A stretch of 60,000 nucleotides of DNA from Bolinopsis microptera (Eukaryota; Ctenophora; Tentaculata; Lobata; Bolinopsidae): NCBI RefSeq assembly GCF_026151205.1, contig NC_087078.1, forward strand, positions 3,987,675 through 4,047,674. Direction: 5' to 3'. A model generated the notes under the pieces. It was not told the origin of the DNA. It did no database searches and was given only the letters and a program-made list of their open reading frames with translations. Shown one piece after another: positions 35,229-45,647 of the stretch (within the stretch, counting starts at the first letter, position 1; every line of letters begins with the position of its first letter). Made by a program: the position numbers and the translations under genes.

Positions 35229-37496
35229 ATGAGCAGGCTGCTGATATTCTTTGCAGCTGTTTTTCTAATGGTCCAAGTGGGAATTGCGGCCGATACAGGT
35301 AAATTGATCAAAACGTAGCCCTATAGTACTTATGCAATATACAATATGCAGAATGTGCTAGTTTTGTCTGATTTTGATAATATAGATCTGATCAATGTAA
35401 ACGTTAAATTTTGAGATTGGTTTGTTCAAGATTTGTTGACATTGTTCACTGTGGATTTACACATTATTTTTGAAATCCCATGTAGAAGTATTTATTAACA
35501 GCAGGTTTTCAGATTGGATAAAAAAACCATTCATGGACTTCAGCGGAGTAGAAATCGATTTATCAACTAAAAAACTACTGCTGAAGACAAATGCAGAAAA
35601 AGGAAACCAGCTGCGTTTAAACTTCAAGGACTCCAAAGGAGACGATGCAGGAGGATTTATTCTAGAGTTTTCCAGTCCTCCTAAATACGGTCTGCCAGAA
35701 TGTACAGGTTTGACTGCAAAAGCCACCAAACAGCTAAAAGTTGACATTCCTAAGCCAGATAAATCAGGTAATCGTGTGTTTGAGGTAGGAAAATATGGAT
35801 CCAAAGGTTTAAAGATAAGCTGTAACGGAACAACACTTCTAAAATTTGAGCCGTCCAAAGAAGTGTGCACTGGTTGGAGCTTTTGGTACAAGGCATGGGC
35901 TAAGGAGAAGAAGAAAGTAACATTCACATTTGATAACGTAATCAGCTTCTACTCTACAGCTCCATACACAGGTATAAGATCACAACATTTTCTCGAAAGT
36001 TTTCAATCCCATTTGATAATGTTCAACAACATTTTTGTTGCTGGTTTTTTAGCTTCAGTACCATCGAAAATATTCGATAGTAACTGTTTAATCACAAAAT
36101 TAGATCAATTAATGAGTTTATCACCCTATAATAAAGACATCCTGTTTATGTACGAAAAAATTGTTTTAATTACAGAATTGTATATTATATCTAAAAAATA
36201 GTAGTACTACTGCACGAAAATTCAGTTGACGGAGCCTGGGGTAAGTTTGGGAATTGGTCAGACTGTTCTGTGCAATGCGGGGAAGGTAACCAGACCAGAA
36301 CCAGGCCGTGTAACAACCCTGCTCCAGTTAACGGAGGTTTAAATTGTGTTGGAAACGGTTCAGAGACTCAGTCTTGTAAGAGGCGCTCATGTACAGGTTT
36401 AAAAGTGTAACTTCATGTTATAGTACCACTCACGCAGTTAATATATTGTTGCTTATTACAGCTAGGGAAGCCTGGGATCATAGAAATTCTTGATTTATTT
36501 GATAAGTTTTTGTAAAGCATCTTCGCCTGCAGGGGACTACAAGCCGATTCAAAGCCAAGTGGAAATTGCGGCTGATTCAGGTAAATTTATCAAAACTTAG
36601 CCCTATAATACTTATGCGCTATGCAGGATGTGCTAGTTTTTCTGATTTTGATAATATAGGTCTGATCAATTTTGAGATTGGTTTGTTCAAGATTTGTTGA
36701 CATTGTTCACTGTGGAATTTACACATTATTTTTGAAATCCCATGTAGTAGTATTTATTAACAGCAGGTTTTCAGATTGGATAAAGAAACCGTTCATGGAC
36801 TTCAGCGGAGTGGAAATCGATTTATCAACTAAAAAACTACTGCTGAAGACAAATGCAGAAAAAGGAAACCAGCTGCGTTTAAACTTCAAGGACTCCAAAG
36901 GAGACGATGCAGGAGGATTTATTCTAGAGTTTTCCAGTCCTCCTAAATACGGTCTGCCAGAATGTACAGGTTTGACTGCAAAAGCCACCAAACAGCTAAA
37001 AGTTGAAATTCCTAAGCCAGATAAATCAGGTAATCGTGTGTTTGAGGTAGGAAAATATGGATCCAAAGGTTTAAAGATAAGCTGTAACGGAACAACACTT
37101 CTAACATTTGAGCCGTCCAAAGAAGTGTGCACTGGTTGGAGCTTTTGGTACAAGGCATGGGCTAAGGAGAAGAAGAAAGTAACATTCACATTTGATAACG
37201 TAATCAGCTTCTACTCTACAGCTCCATACACAGGTATAAGATCGCAACATTTTCTCAAAAGTTTTCAATCCCATTTGATAATGTTCAACAAAGTTTAATC
37301 ATAAAATTAGATCAATTAAGGAGTTTAGTCCCATACAATAAGGGCATCCTGTTTATATATGAAAAAATTGTTTTAATTACAGAATTGTAGATCCACAAAA
37401 CAAAAAATAATACTACCGCACGAAAATTCAGTTGATGGAGCCTGGGGTAAGTTTGGGACTGCAAACCAGAGTGGAGAGACCACAGAACGATGGTGA
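35229..37496 (+). CDS. Secreted protein: signal peptide, repeated novel domain and one thrombospondin type 1 repeat
   Basis: Six exons, all introns phase 1: 35229-35298, 35513-35971, 36226-36396, 36533-36580, 36775-37233 and 37432-37496; 424 codons with the stop. Residues 1-20 form a signal peptide (MSRLLIFFAAVFLMVQVGIA). Each 459-bp exon encodes the same roughly 153-residue domain, beta-rich by eye with three cysteines and a conserved WSFWYKAWAKEKKKVTFTFD block; the two copies differ by about two residues. Exon 36226-36396 is a TSP1 repeat (WGKFGNWSDCSVQCGEGNQT, then cysteine-rich). The final exon repeats only its first seven residues (DGAWGKF) before diverging to a stop. AATAAA at 37564-37569. 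I infer an extracellular adhesion or matrix role. I do not recognise the duplicated domain. Confidence 0.8.
35270..37460 (+). repeat. 1262-bp tandem duplication containing domain exon and introns
   Basis: Exon 35513-35971 and exon 36775-37233 start exactly 1262 bp apart. Their flanking introns match too, and exon 36533-36580 (...VEIAADSG) is a copy of the end of the signal-peptide exon (...VGIAADTG). The match resumes around the two TSP1 exon starts. Near-identity over introns and exons indicates a very recent event. The second copy has lost most of the TSP1 repeat and some intron sequence. Confidence 0.85.
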
Positions 37497-37749
37497 TGAC
37501 ACGGCTCTTAACGGTGTGCACCTTCAGTGTTGCATTAATGTGTCTTAGATTGGTCACTGCAGAAATAAAGCATGAGACTCATTTCCATTTAACGTTTAAT
37601 CTCTGCCACACTATTACCATTAAAGAAGAAATTGGGTACACTGTAATTCGGACCTGAAAACTTGCTTTGATATGATATGATGATGGTATGATATTGTTAC
37701 GGTTCTTATCTCCTGTTTAACTTATCTTGAATTTGCAATGTTTCTTTCT

Positions 37750-37843
37750 GTAATTTACAAATACTTATATATAAGTATTTGCAAATTACCAAAACTAGTA
37801 GTATATAAAACTATATATAGTTTTATATACTACTAGTTTTGGT
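37750..37843. repeat. Two abutting palindromes, 40 and 56 bp
   Basis: 37788-37843 is a perfect 56-bp palindrome centred on CTATATATAG with outer ACCAAAACTAGTAGTATATA. 37750-37789 is a 40-bp palindrome centred on TATATA with one mismatch. They overlap by two bases and lie about 180 bp past the polyadenylation signal of the TSP1-repeat gene. Confidence 0.95.
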
Positions 37844-38879
37844 TTGTTTATTAAAAATACAACTATTATTTTGTGTTTCCCCTGTCCAATTTTCACTTTT
37901 GAGTATAAATTTTACAATTTCTACTTATATTAATTTCTCCACAGTAACCAAATTATTTAGTAACAGTAAATTCGACGACTTAATTGGGGTGCAAATAGGT
38001 CTTGGTAGGTTATAAACATACGAAAAGATTCATACAGTTGAAGGAAGCATACTACAAAATGCACATTTTCCTATTCCTCTCCCACATTTGGAGGACTTCG
38101 CCGCTTCAACGCCTAGCATAGTCTTTCTTCGCATTTTTGCTTCGCATCGTCGATCGTTGCTCTGATCTGCTTCACAGACACAGGGAGGCTGAAACCAGGT
38201 TTTCGATCAAACGCTGCCATTTGTAGTCAAACGTGAAAAGGCCCTTTGGGTGTGTTATTAATCACGATCGGTGTATTTTTGGACGCTGATTCCGAATCAC
38301 CCCCATGACGTATGGTAAAAATGCTACCCTGGAGAGTTATGGGCAAAAAACCGTTTTCAGTTTTGGTCACGTGACAGGCTAGTAAAACCAGACAGGCTTG
38401 TTGGACCAGACAGGTGTAACATAGCGACTATTTTAACGCCGTCTTGTTTTGCCCCTCTCTTCCACACTCAACCACCACTTAAGCGTTTATCTATGACACA
38501 CCTCACAACACTTACCATCATCCTTGATTACACATCTTGATTCCACTGGCATCCTCCCACAGGACTGCCATACCCCAAAGGTTGATACATGCTTCGGCGG
38601 CGCGCGCTTCGCGCGCGAAAAGTGGCATGCAACGTATGTCAACCCAGAGGTAGGCAACGCATCCATATGCTATCCTCTCGTGCAGGTAAACAAGGCCCAG
38701 CCTCTCTAAAAACATATTTTTTTTAAAAAGCTAGTAAAACATTTGACGGATGTTACTCGTCTAAATTTCTTCGAAGTAGCGCGCGCCGCTTTCTTCTCGA
38801 TGGCAAGTGCTACGAAGTAGCGCGCGCCGGGCCAAATCATTAACAATGGTCAAGTAAAACATAAATTCGATTAGGGCTC

Positions 38880-38968
38880 TGGTTAGGGTTAGGGTTGTGG
38901 TAAGGATTACGGATAGCTTATGGATAGCTTCGGGGTTATTGTTAGGGTTAGGGTTGGGATTAGGGTTG
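38880..38968. repeat. Interstitial telomere-like repeats
   Basis: GGTTAGGGTTAGGGTT at 38881-38896 and TTAGGGTTAGGGTTGGGATTAGGGTT at about 38942-38967 (26 bases, six-mers with some variants). Exact TTAGGG units occur, unlike the array at 11151. The tract is short and embedded in a mobile-looking element, so it is not a chromosome end. Confidence 0.85.
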
Positions 38969-38973
38969 TATGT

Positions 38974-39373
38974 TGTAGCGCGATGCACTACTGGGTCGCG
39001 CGCGCATCAAATAATGCTTCTCGGTAGATCGGCGGGATGCACCACTGTGTTTAACCGAGTTACTGGGCCGCGCTCAGCCTGTCATTTCGCCTACTCTCTA
39101 TTCTTTAATATGTTTATGAACATGATAGACTGAGGTCCCCAGGTAACATACGGTTGCGAGAAGATGCGCGGCGCGGCCCAGTAGTGTATAGCGCTACACG
39201 GCCAAAGGCTGTGTTAACATAAAATGTTAAAAGAAACAAAAACAAGTGGCGCGTTGATTCACGATGTCAATCCTTCGCAGCTCGGTGAGGCACAGTGGTG
39301 CATCTCGCCGATCTACCGATCGGCGAGAAGCATTATTTGATGCGCGCGCGACCCAGTAGTGCATCGCGCTACA
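38974..39373. repeat. Inverted repeat, arms 76 and 83 bp
   Basis: Left arm 38974-39049 and right arm 39291-39373 are nearly identical in inverse (TGTAGCGCGATGCACTACTG ... ATGCACCACTGTG), apart from an 8-bp gap and a few changes. The 240-bp spacer holds GCGGCGCGGCCCAGTAGTG, a related motif. The arms are good hairpin formers. Confidence 0.9.
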
Positions 39374-40542
39374 AGTGGCGCGCTACTTCATACTTTGAAC
39401 TAATTTAGACCAGTCACATTTGTTGATTTATATGTCATGATTGATACATAACACGTAATAATGTGTTAACGGGTGGTACTCGTAAAATATCTGTTCCAGG
39501 ACCGTCGACGAGTCCAACTCTGCGCGCGTCCTGGTAGGTTGTAAACCTACAAGTATAAGTAATGTGTAACTCCTTTTCTGTTTTCGCACGCGAAGAGAGG
39601 CTTTAGGCTACTTGTAGCAAGTTTATAACCTACCAAGACGCACGCCCAGTTGAGACAAATATTTTGTATTTAAGAGTATCACCCCGTACACCCGTTATTA
39701 TAAATATATACAAGTTGTTCCATATTCGCATACCGGCGTGTCCTCAGTACTCTCCTGGGTCGCGAGGCACCCAACTATTGTAAATTAGTCGAGGTCTCAA
39801 CGTGTTATTTTTTGTCAAATATTGAGAAGAATTGGTGGGATGTTCACTGTTCAGCGAAATGACCTTGAAGATAACAGCTGATCTGTTTAACTTTCTGCGT
39901 ACCTATTGAAAAGCGAACAGTGATAAAAGGAAGACACTATAATTTGAACAAAGTTCCAAGTTAAATTACTATTAAATTCACATAATTATTCGATAAAAAT
40001 TCACTGTATCTACACGCAAAGAAGGATTGAAATATCACACGATCGGGCGACAGGACCTGCACATCTTAAGAACAAGATCTATGAAGTGTTCGTGATACCA
40101 ATCCAACATCATCATGATAGGATAATAAATCTCAATTATTTAATCTTAACGCAAAATATCATATCGGGACACAAAAATTAATGGTTTGGGCAGAGAATAT
40201 GTATCATTCATTTGCTCCAGGTTTTCTAGAAAATCAAATAATCATGATCTAAATAATCCTAGTTATGGCACCCAATATAACCTCCCCAATTCCACAGATA
40301 TACCTCAATCAGGTAAAATCACGTGACTCTTGAGTCGTTCATCAAATTCCACATAAAATCGCAGGGTATCAAAAACCTAAAAGAAATGACCAAAAACTGG
40401 TAAACATTTTCATACCGAGCAAACACTGATTATAATGTAATCACTTCTCAAGGACAAAACCATTTACATAAAGTATCAAATCTCAACTTTTCGATGCTTG
40501 TCTTATCACATAACTGTAAATTTGTTGAACAGGTCAAATAAT

Positions 40543-43500
40543 GGGGGGGGTGTCATGTCCGTCTATGTCCGCCTATGTCCTGTCCTTTTTGGATTCTATG
40601 AGACAACGGACGTGTTTTTTGGGACATTGGCGGACACGGACGGACATTGGCGGACTCGGACGGACATTGGCGGACTCGGACGGACATTGGCGGACTCGGA
40701 CGGACATTGGCGGACCCGGACGGACATTGGCGGACTTGGATGGACATTAGCGGACATTGGTGGACATTAGCAGGCAAACATTTTGAGGACTGAAGAGTAC
40801 TGAAGAGTACTGAAGAGTACTGAAGAGTACTGAGGAGGATGGCTGAGAAGGATGGCTGAGTAGGATGGCTGAGGAGCATGACTGAGGAGGATGACTGAGG
40901 AGGATGACTGAGAGGGAGGAGAAGGATCAGGAAGACCCAGGAGGAGGAGGAGGAGGAGGACCCAGAAGGAGGACCTAGGAGGAGGAGGAGGAGGAGGAGA
41001 ACTGAGGAGGATGACTCAGGAGGAGGATGACTCAGGAGGAGGACTGAGGAGGACTGAGAAGGAGGAGGACTGAGGAGGATGGCTGAGGAGGATGGCTGAG
41101 AGGGAGGAGGAGGAGGAAGAGGAAGAAGAGGACTGAGGAGGAGGAGGAGAAGGACTGAGCAGGAGAAGGAGGACCCAGGAGGAGGAGGACCCAGGAGGAG
41201 GACCCAGGAAAAGGCCCCAGGAGGAGGAGGAGGACTGGGGAGGAGGAGAACTGTTGAGGACTGATGAGGAGGACTGAGGACGAGGAGGAAGAGTAGGAGG
41301 AGGACTGAGGAGGGGAGGAGGAAGAGGACTGGGGAGGATCAGGAAGACCCAGGAGGCTGGAGGACCCAGGAGGAGGAGGAGGACCCAGGAGGAGGAGGAG
41401 GACTGAGGAGGACTGAGGAGGATGGCTGAGAAGGATGGCTGAGGAGGATGGCTGAGGAGGATGACTGAGGAGGATGACTGAGAGGGAGGAGAAGGATCAG
41501 GAAGACCCAGGAGGAGGAGGAGGAGGAGGACCCAGAAGGAGGACCTAGGAGGAAGAGGAGGAGGAGGAGGAGGAGATTTCAGGAGGATGACTGAGGAGGA
41601 GGAGGACTCAGGAGGAGGACTGACGAGGACTGAGAAGGAGGAGGACTGAAGAGGATGGCTGAGGAGGATGGCTGAAGAGGATGGCTGAGGAGGATGGCTG
41701 AGAGGGAGGAGGAGGAGGAAGAGGAAGAAGAGGACTGAGGAGGAGGAGGAGAAGGACTGAGGAGGAGAAGGAGGACCCAGGAGGAGGAGGACCCAGGAGG
41801 AGGACCCAGGAAAAGGCCCCAGGAGGAGAAGGAGGACTGGGGAGGAGGAGAACTGTTGAGGACTGATGAGGAGGACTGAGGACGAGGAGGAAGAGTAGGA
41901 GGAGGACTGAGGAGGGGAGGAGGAAGAGGACTGGGGAGGATCAGGAAGACCCAGGAGGCTGGAGGACCCAGGAGGAGGAGGAGGAGGAGGACCCAGGAGG
42001 AGGAGGAGGACTGAGGAGGACTGAGGAGGATGGCTGAGAAGGATGGCTGAGGAGGATGGCTGAGGAGGATGACTGAGGAGGATGACTGAGAGGGAGGAGA
42101 AGGATCAGGAAAACCCAGGAGGAGGAGGAGGAGGAGGACCCAGAAGGAGGACCTAGGAGGAGGAGGAGGAGGAGGAGGAGGAGAACTCAGGAGGATGACT
42201 GAGGAGGAAAAGGACTCAGGAGGAGGACTGACGAGGACTGAGAAGGAGGAGGACTGAGGAGGATGGCTGAGGAGGATGGCTGAGGAGGATGGCTGAGGAG
42301 GATGGCTGAGAGGGAGGAGGAGGAGGAAGAGGAAGAAGAGGACTGAGGAGGAGGAGGAGAAGGACTGAGCAGGAGAAGGAGGACCCAGGAGGAGGAGGAC
42401 CCAGGAGGAGGAGGACCCAGGAGGAGGAGGACCCAGGAGGAGGACCCAGGAAAAGGCCCCAGGAGGAGGAGGAGGACTGGGGAGGAGGAGAACTGTTGAG
42501 GACTGATGAGGAGGACTGAGGACGAGGAGGAAGAGTAGGAGGAGGACTGAGGAGGGGAGGAGGAAGAGGACTGGGGAGGATCAGGAAGACCCAGGAGGCT
42601 GGAGGACCCAGGAGGAGGAGGAGGAGGAGGACCCAGGAGGAGGAGGAGGACTGAGGAGGACTGAGGAGGATGGCTGAGAAGGATGGCTGAGGAGGATGGC
42701 TGAGGAGGATGACTGAGAGGGAGGAGAAGGATCAGGAAGACCCAGGAGGAGGAGGAGGAGGAGGACCCAGAAGGAGGACCTAGGAGGAGGAGGAGGAGGA
42801 GGAGGAGAACTCAGGAGGATGACTGAGGAGGAGGAGGACTCAGGAGGAGGACTGACGAGGACTGAGAAGGAGGAGGACTGAGGAGGATGGCTGAGGAGGA
42901 TGGCTGAAGAGGATGGCTGAGGAGGATGGCTGAGAGGGAGGAGGAGGAGGAAGAGGAAGAAGAGGTTTGAGGAGGAGAAGGACTGAGCAGGAGAAGGAGG
43001 ACCCAGGAGGAGGACCCAGGAAAAGGCCCCAGGAGGAGGACCCAGGAAAAGGCCCCAGGAGGAGGAGGAGGACTGGGGAGGAGGAGAACTGTTGAGGACT
43101 GATGAGGAGGACTGAGGACGAGGAGGAAGAGTAGGAGGAGGACTGAGCTTGAGGAGGGGAGGAGGAAGAGGACTGGGGGGGATCAGGAAGACCCAGGAGG
43201 CTGGAGGACCCAGGAGGAGGAGGAGGACCCAGGAGGAGGAGGACTGAGGAGGACTGAGGAGGAGGACTGACGATGACTGAGAAGGAGGAGGACTGAGGAG
43301 TACTGAGGAGGATGGCTGAGGAGGATGGCTGAGGAGGATGACTGAGGAGGATGACTGAGAGGGAGGAGGAGGACTCAGGAGGAGGACTCAGAAGGAAGAG
43401 GAGGAGGACTCAGGAGGAGGACTTAGGAGAAATGAGAAGGAGGACTAAGGAGAACTGAGGAGGAGGAGGAGGAGGACTGAATAGGAGGAGGAGGAGGAGG

Positions 43501-44219
43501 GGGACTGGGAGAGGACTGGGGAGGAGGAGGACTGATGAGAAGGATGAGGAGGAGGACCCAGGGGGAGGAGGACTGAGGACCGAGGAGGAAGAGGAGGAGG
43601 ATGAAGAGGAGGAGGAGGACCCAGGAGGAGGAGGACTGAGGAGGATGGCTGAGGAGGATGACTGAGAGGGAAGAGGAGGAGGAGGAGGAGGAGGACTGAG
43701 GAGGACTGAGAAGGAGGAGGAGGAGGACTGAGGAGGACTGAGAAGGAGGAGGAGGAGGACTGAATAGGAGGAGGAGGAGGGGGACTGGGGGAGGACTGAG
43801 GAGGAGGATGGAGGACTGAGGAGAAGGATGAGGAGGAGGACTGAGGACTGAGGAGGAAGAGGAGGAGGATGAAGAGGAGGAGGAGGACACAGGAGGAGGA
43901 CCCAGGAGGAGGACTCAGGAGGAGGAAGCATCTAAATGTTATTTCCATTTTTGTCCGTTTTTGTCCGCTCTATTTTTTGTCCGTTTTGAAAATATAGGGT
44001 ACCGAACGGACAAAAAACATGATCCCCCTATAACAGCAAAAATTGAACATTTTATTTAGCAATTTAGGTGTCCATTAATGTCCGCCTATGTCCGCCTATG
44101 TCCGTCTATGTCCGCCTATGTCCGCCTATGTCCGCCTATGTCCGTCTATGTCCGCCTATGTCCTGTCCTTTTTGGATTCTATGAGACAAGCGGACATAGA
44201 CGGACGTGACACCCCCCCC
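40543..44219. mobile_element. 3.7-kb transposon-like element with G8/C8 ends and AATAAT target duplication
   Basis: Begins with eight G (40543-40550) and ends with eight C (44212-44219). Terminal inverted repeat of about 30 bp (G8 then TGTCAYGTCCGTCTATGTCCGC, one mismatch). Flanked by AATAAT at 40537-40542 and 44220-44225. Both ends also carry, in direct orientation, TCCTGTCCTTTTTGGATTCT followed by ATGAGACAA. Sub-terminal arrays: about six GGACATTGGCGGACTCGGAC units on the left and about ten TGTCCGCCTA units on the right. The body is a GGA-rich satellite; no transposase. A 6-bp target is unusual, and I do not assign a superfamily. Confidence 0.85.
40790..43930. repeat. GGA-rich satellite with about 600-bp higher-order units
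   Basis: 3.1 kb dominated by GGAGGA with interspersed GGACTGAGGA, GGATGGCTGA and GGACCCAGGA blocks; strongly purine-rich on the plus strand. A marker block (CTGTTGAGGACTGATGAGG) recurs at 41251, 41853, 42493 and 43089, giving higher-order periods of 602, 640 and 596 bp. Long minus-strand ORFs of proline, serine and leucine arise from 3-bp periodicity and are not called genes. Confidence 0.95.
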
Positions 44220-44754
44220 AATAATATATTGAGAAATCCACGATATTCAATATTGAAGTATAAATTCTGTTTTGAAATAACCCATACATAACACACTCAA
44301 AAAAATAAATATGATTTGATAATATTATATAATGCATATATAAGATAAGCGTTATTGCGAGTACGTTGTCAACATGGCAATTGGCAAATCATCAATCAAA
44401 ACTACCTAATTGTTCATATATCAGGAGGTGAAACTGTCGCACGATTCAGTTTCTCCAAAATATGCATCATTGGATAATTCAGGCATTCTAATCCTAAGAC
44501 AAGCTCGTCTTTCTCTCTCTCGAGGGGCTCCATCTTCAACTTTAGACAGCGACAATTTAACAGACTCTACAGTTTCTTGTACCCTGTAAGATAACACTGT
44601 TAAATGGGGGTTTCATCATGCCGCCGCCGTCTGGAGGCGAACAAACTTAGAGACTTAGAGACCGCCACTCTCAGCAAATCAAAGAAAAAGAACGAGACTC
44701 AGCTCCTAATAATAAGCTGCTAATTATTATACTTTATATCATACCTTCACAAGA

Positions 44755-45647
44755 TTACAGATCACTTTGTCCGTAGAGCGCGGTAGCGAATGACATGTAG
44801 TCCAGAGACCCGGGCACTGCGTCGTGTCCCTCGTAAGGTGACATCCTGGCAATACAATATTCTGCCTGGTGGGCCGGCAACTCTCTTCTGATCTCCTCCG
44901 GGGTGATGTACCGCTAAAAGGAGGGTTATTGTTCAGATGTTCCGCTCGTAAAGTCGCAGCCCGGGTAAAAAGCTAATCAATTCAGTTGCATATTTTGACT
45001 CAAAGGTTTAAGGTGATGATTCATTTCTTGTAAAATTTGCCATCCATTAACAATATACAATGTACGAATTAAAAATAGAAACCTTGTCTCCAGCGAGTAC
45101 TCTAAAGGAAGCAATGATTTGTTCAGCAGTGTCCATATCGCTAGCTTCTTGTGTCATGAAATCCATAAAGGCGTTAAATGTGACCTGACCGGTCATATCA
45201 GGATCTACCATCTGGAGCACTCTTTCAAAGTCACTGTGTCTATCATTATCTGCCTGTAATATGGTGTAACGTTATATTTAACAACGTCCTTATCTAACTA
45301 ATATACCTATGGCAAGAGCAGAAAAGGAAATTCTGACATATCATAGAAATGGGTAAGATATAAGCTAAGTAAGAATGCAACAAAAGCGAAACTAAAATAT
45401 AGATGTTGAGAATAATAATATAAGATAATATAACTTACATTGTGATTTACAAGATGCTCCTCAGTATCAACATTGTAACCCAAACTGACAAGGCAAGCTC
45501 TAAACTCAAAGTGATCTAATCTACCGTCGTCGTTCTTGTCGAAGTGATCGAACGCACTCTTCATTTCCTTCACTTGCTCCTCGTTGATTCCTTTGCTGTC
45601 GCGGACCAGGATTTGGTTTTCCACGGCGTTCTTTTGTCGGGCCACGG
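44755..45647 (-). other. EF-hand region of alpha-actinin
   Basis: Three exons. The first loop ([12 protein letters not shown]) has D, N, D, G, D and E at the canonical positions, so it should bind calcium, as in non-muscle-type alpha-actinins. The second loop ([12 protein letters not shown]) has alanine at position 12 and should not. The C-terminal EF-hand pair and the SDL-type end are present. Calcium sensitivity is an inference from the residues. No alternative EF exon is seen between 45254 and 45438. Confidence 0.85.

Larger units (their letters stand above)
37999..39639. mobile_element. GC-rich composite element with 19-bp terminal inverted repeats
   Basis: GTCTTGGTAGGTTATAAAC at 37999-38017 recurs inverted at 39621-39639; a diverged direct copy lies at about 39528. 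Inside are a CGCGCGC-TTC-GCGCGCG hairpin (38601-38617), several GTAGCGCGCGCC motifs, telomere-like TTAGGG runs and an 80-bp inverted repeat. Most interior repeats are rich in CpG, unlike the flanks. No transposase ORF is present. Target duplication not identified. Confidence 0.6.

Noticed and set aside
38880-38968. Chromosome end
   Set aside because: TTAGGG runs are short, degenerate and internal to an element with genes on both sides.
43410-43948. Proline/serine-rich minus-strand ORFs
   Set aside because: Open in three frames because of the GGA satellite; no gene context.
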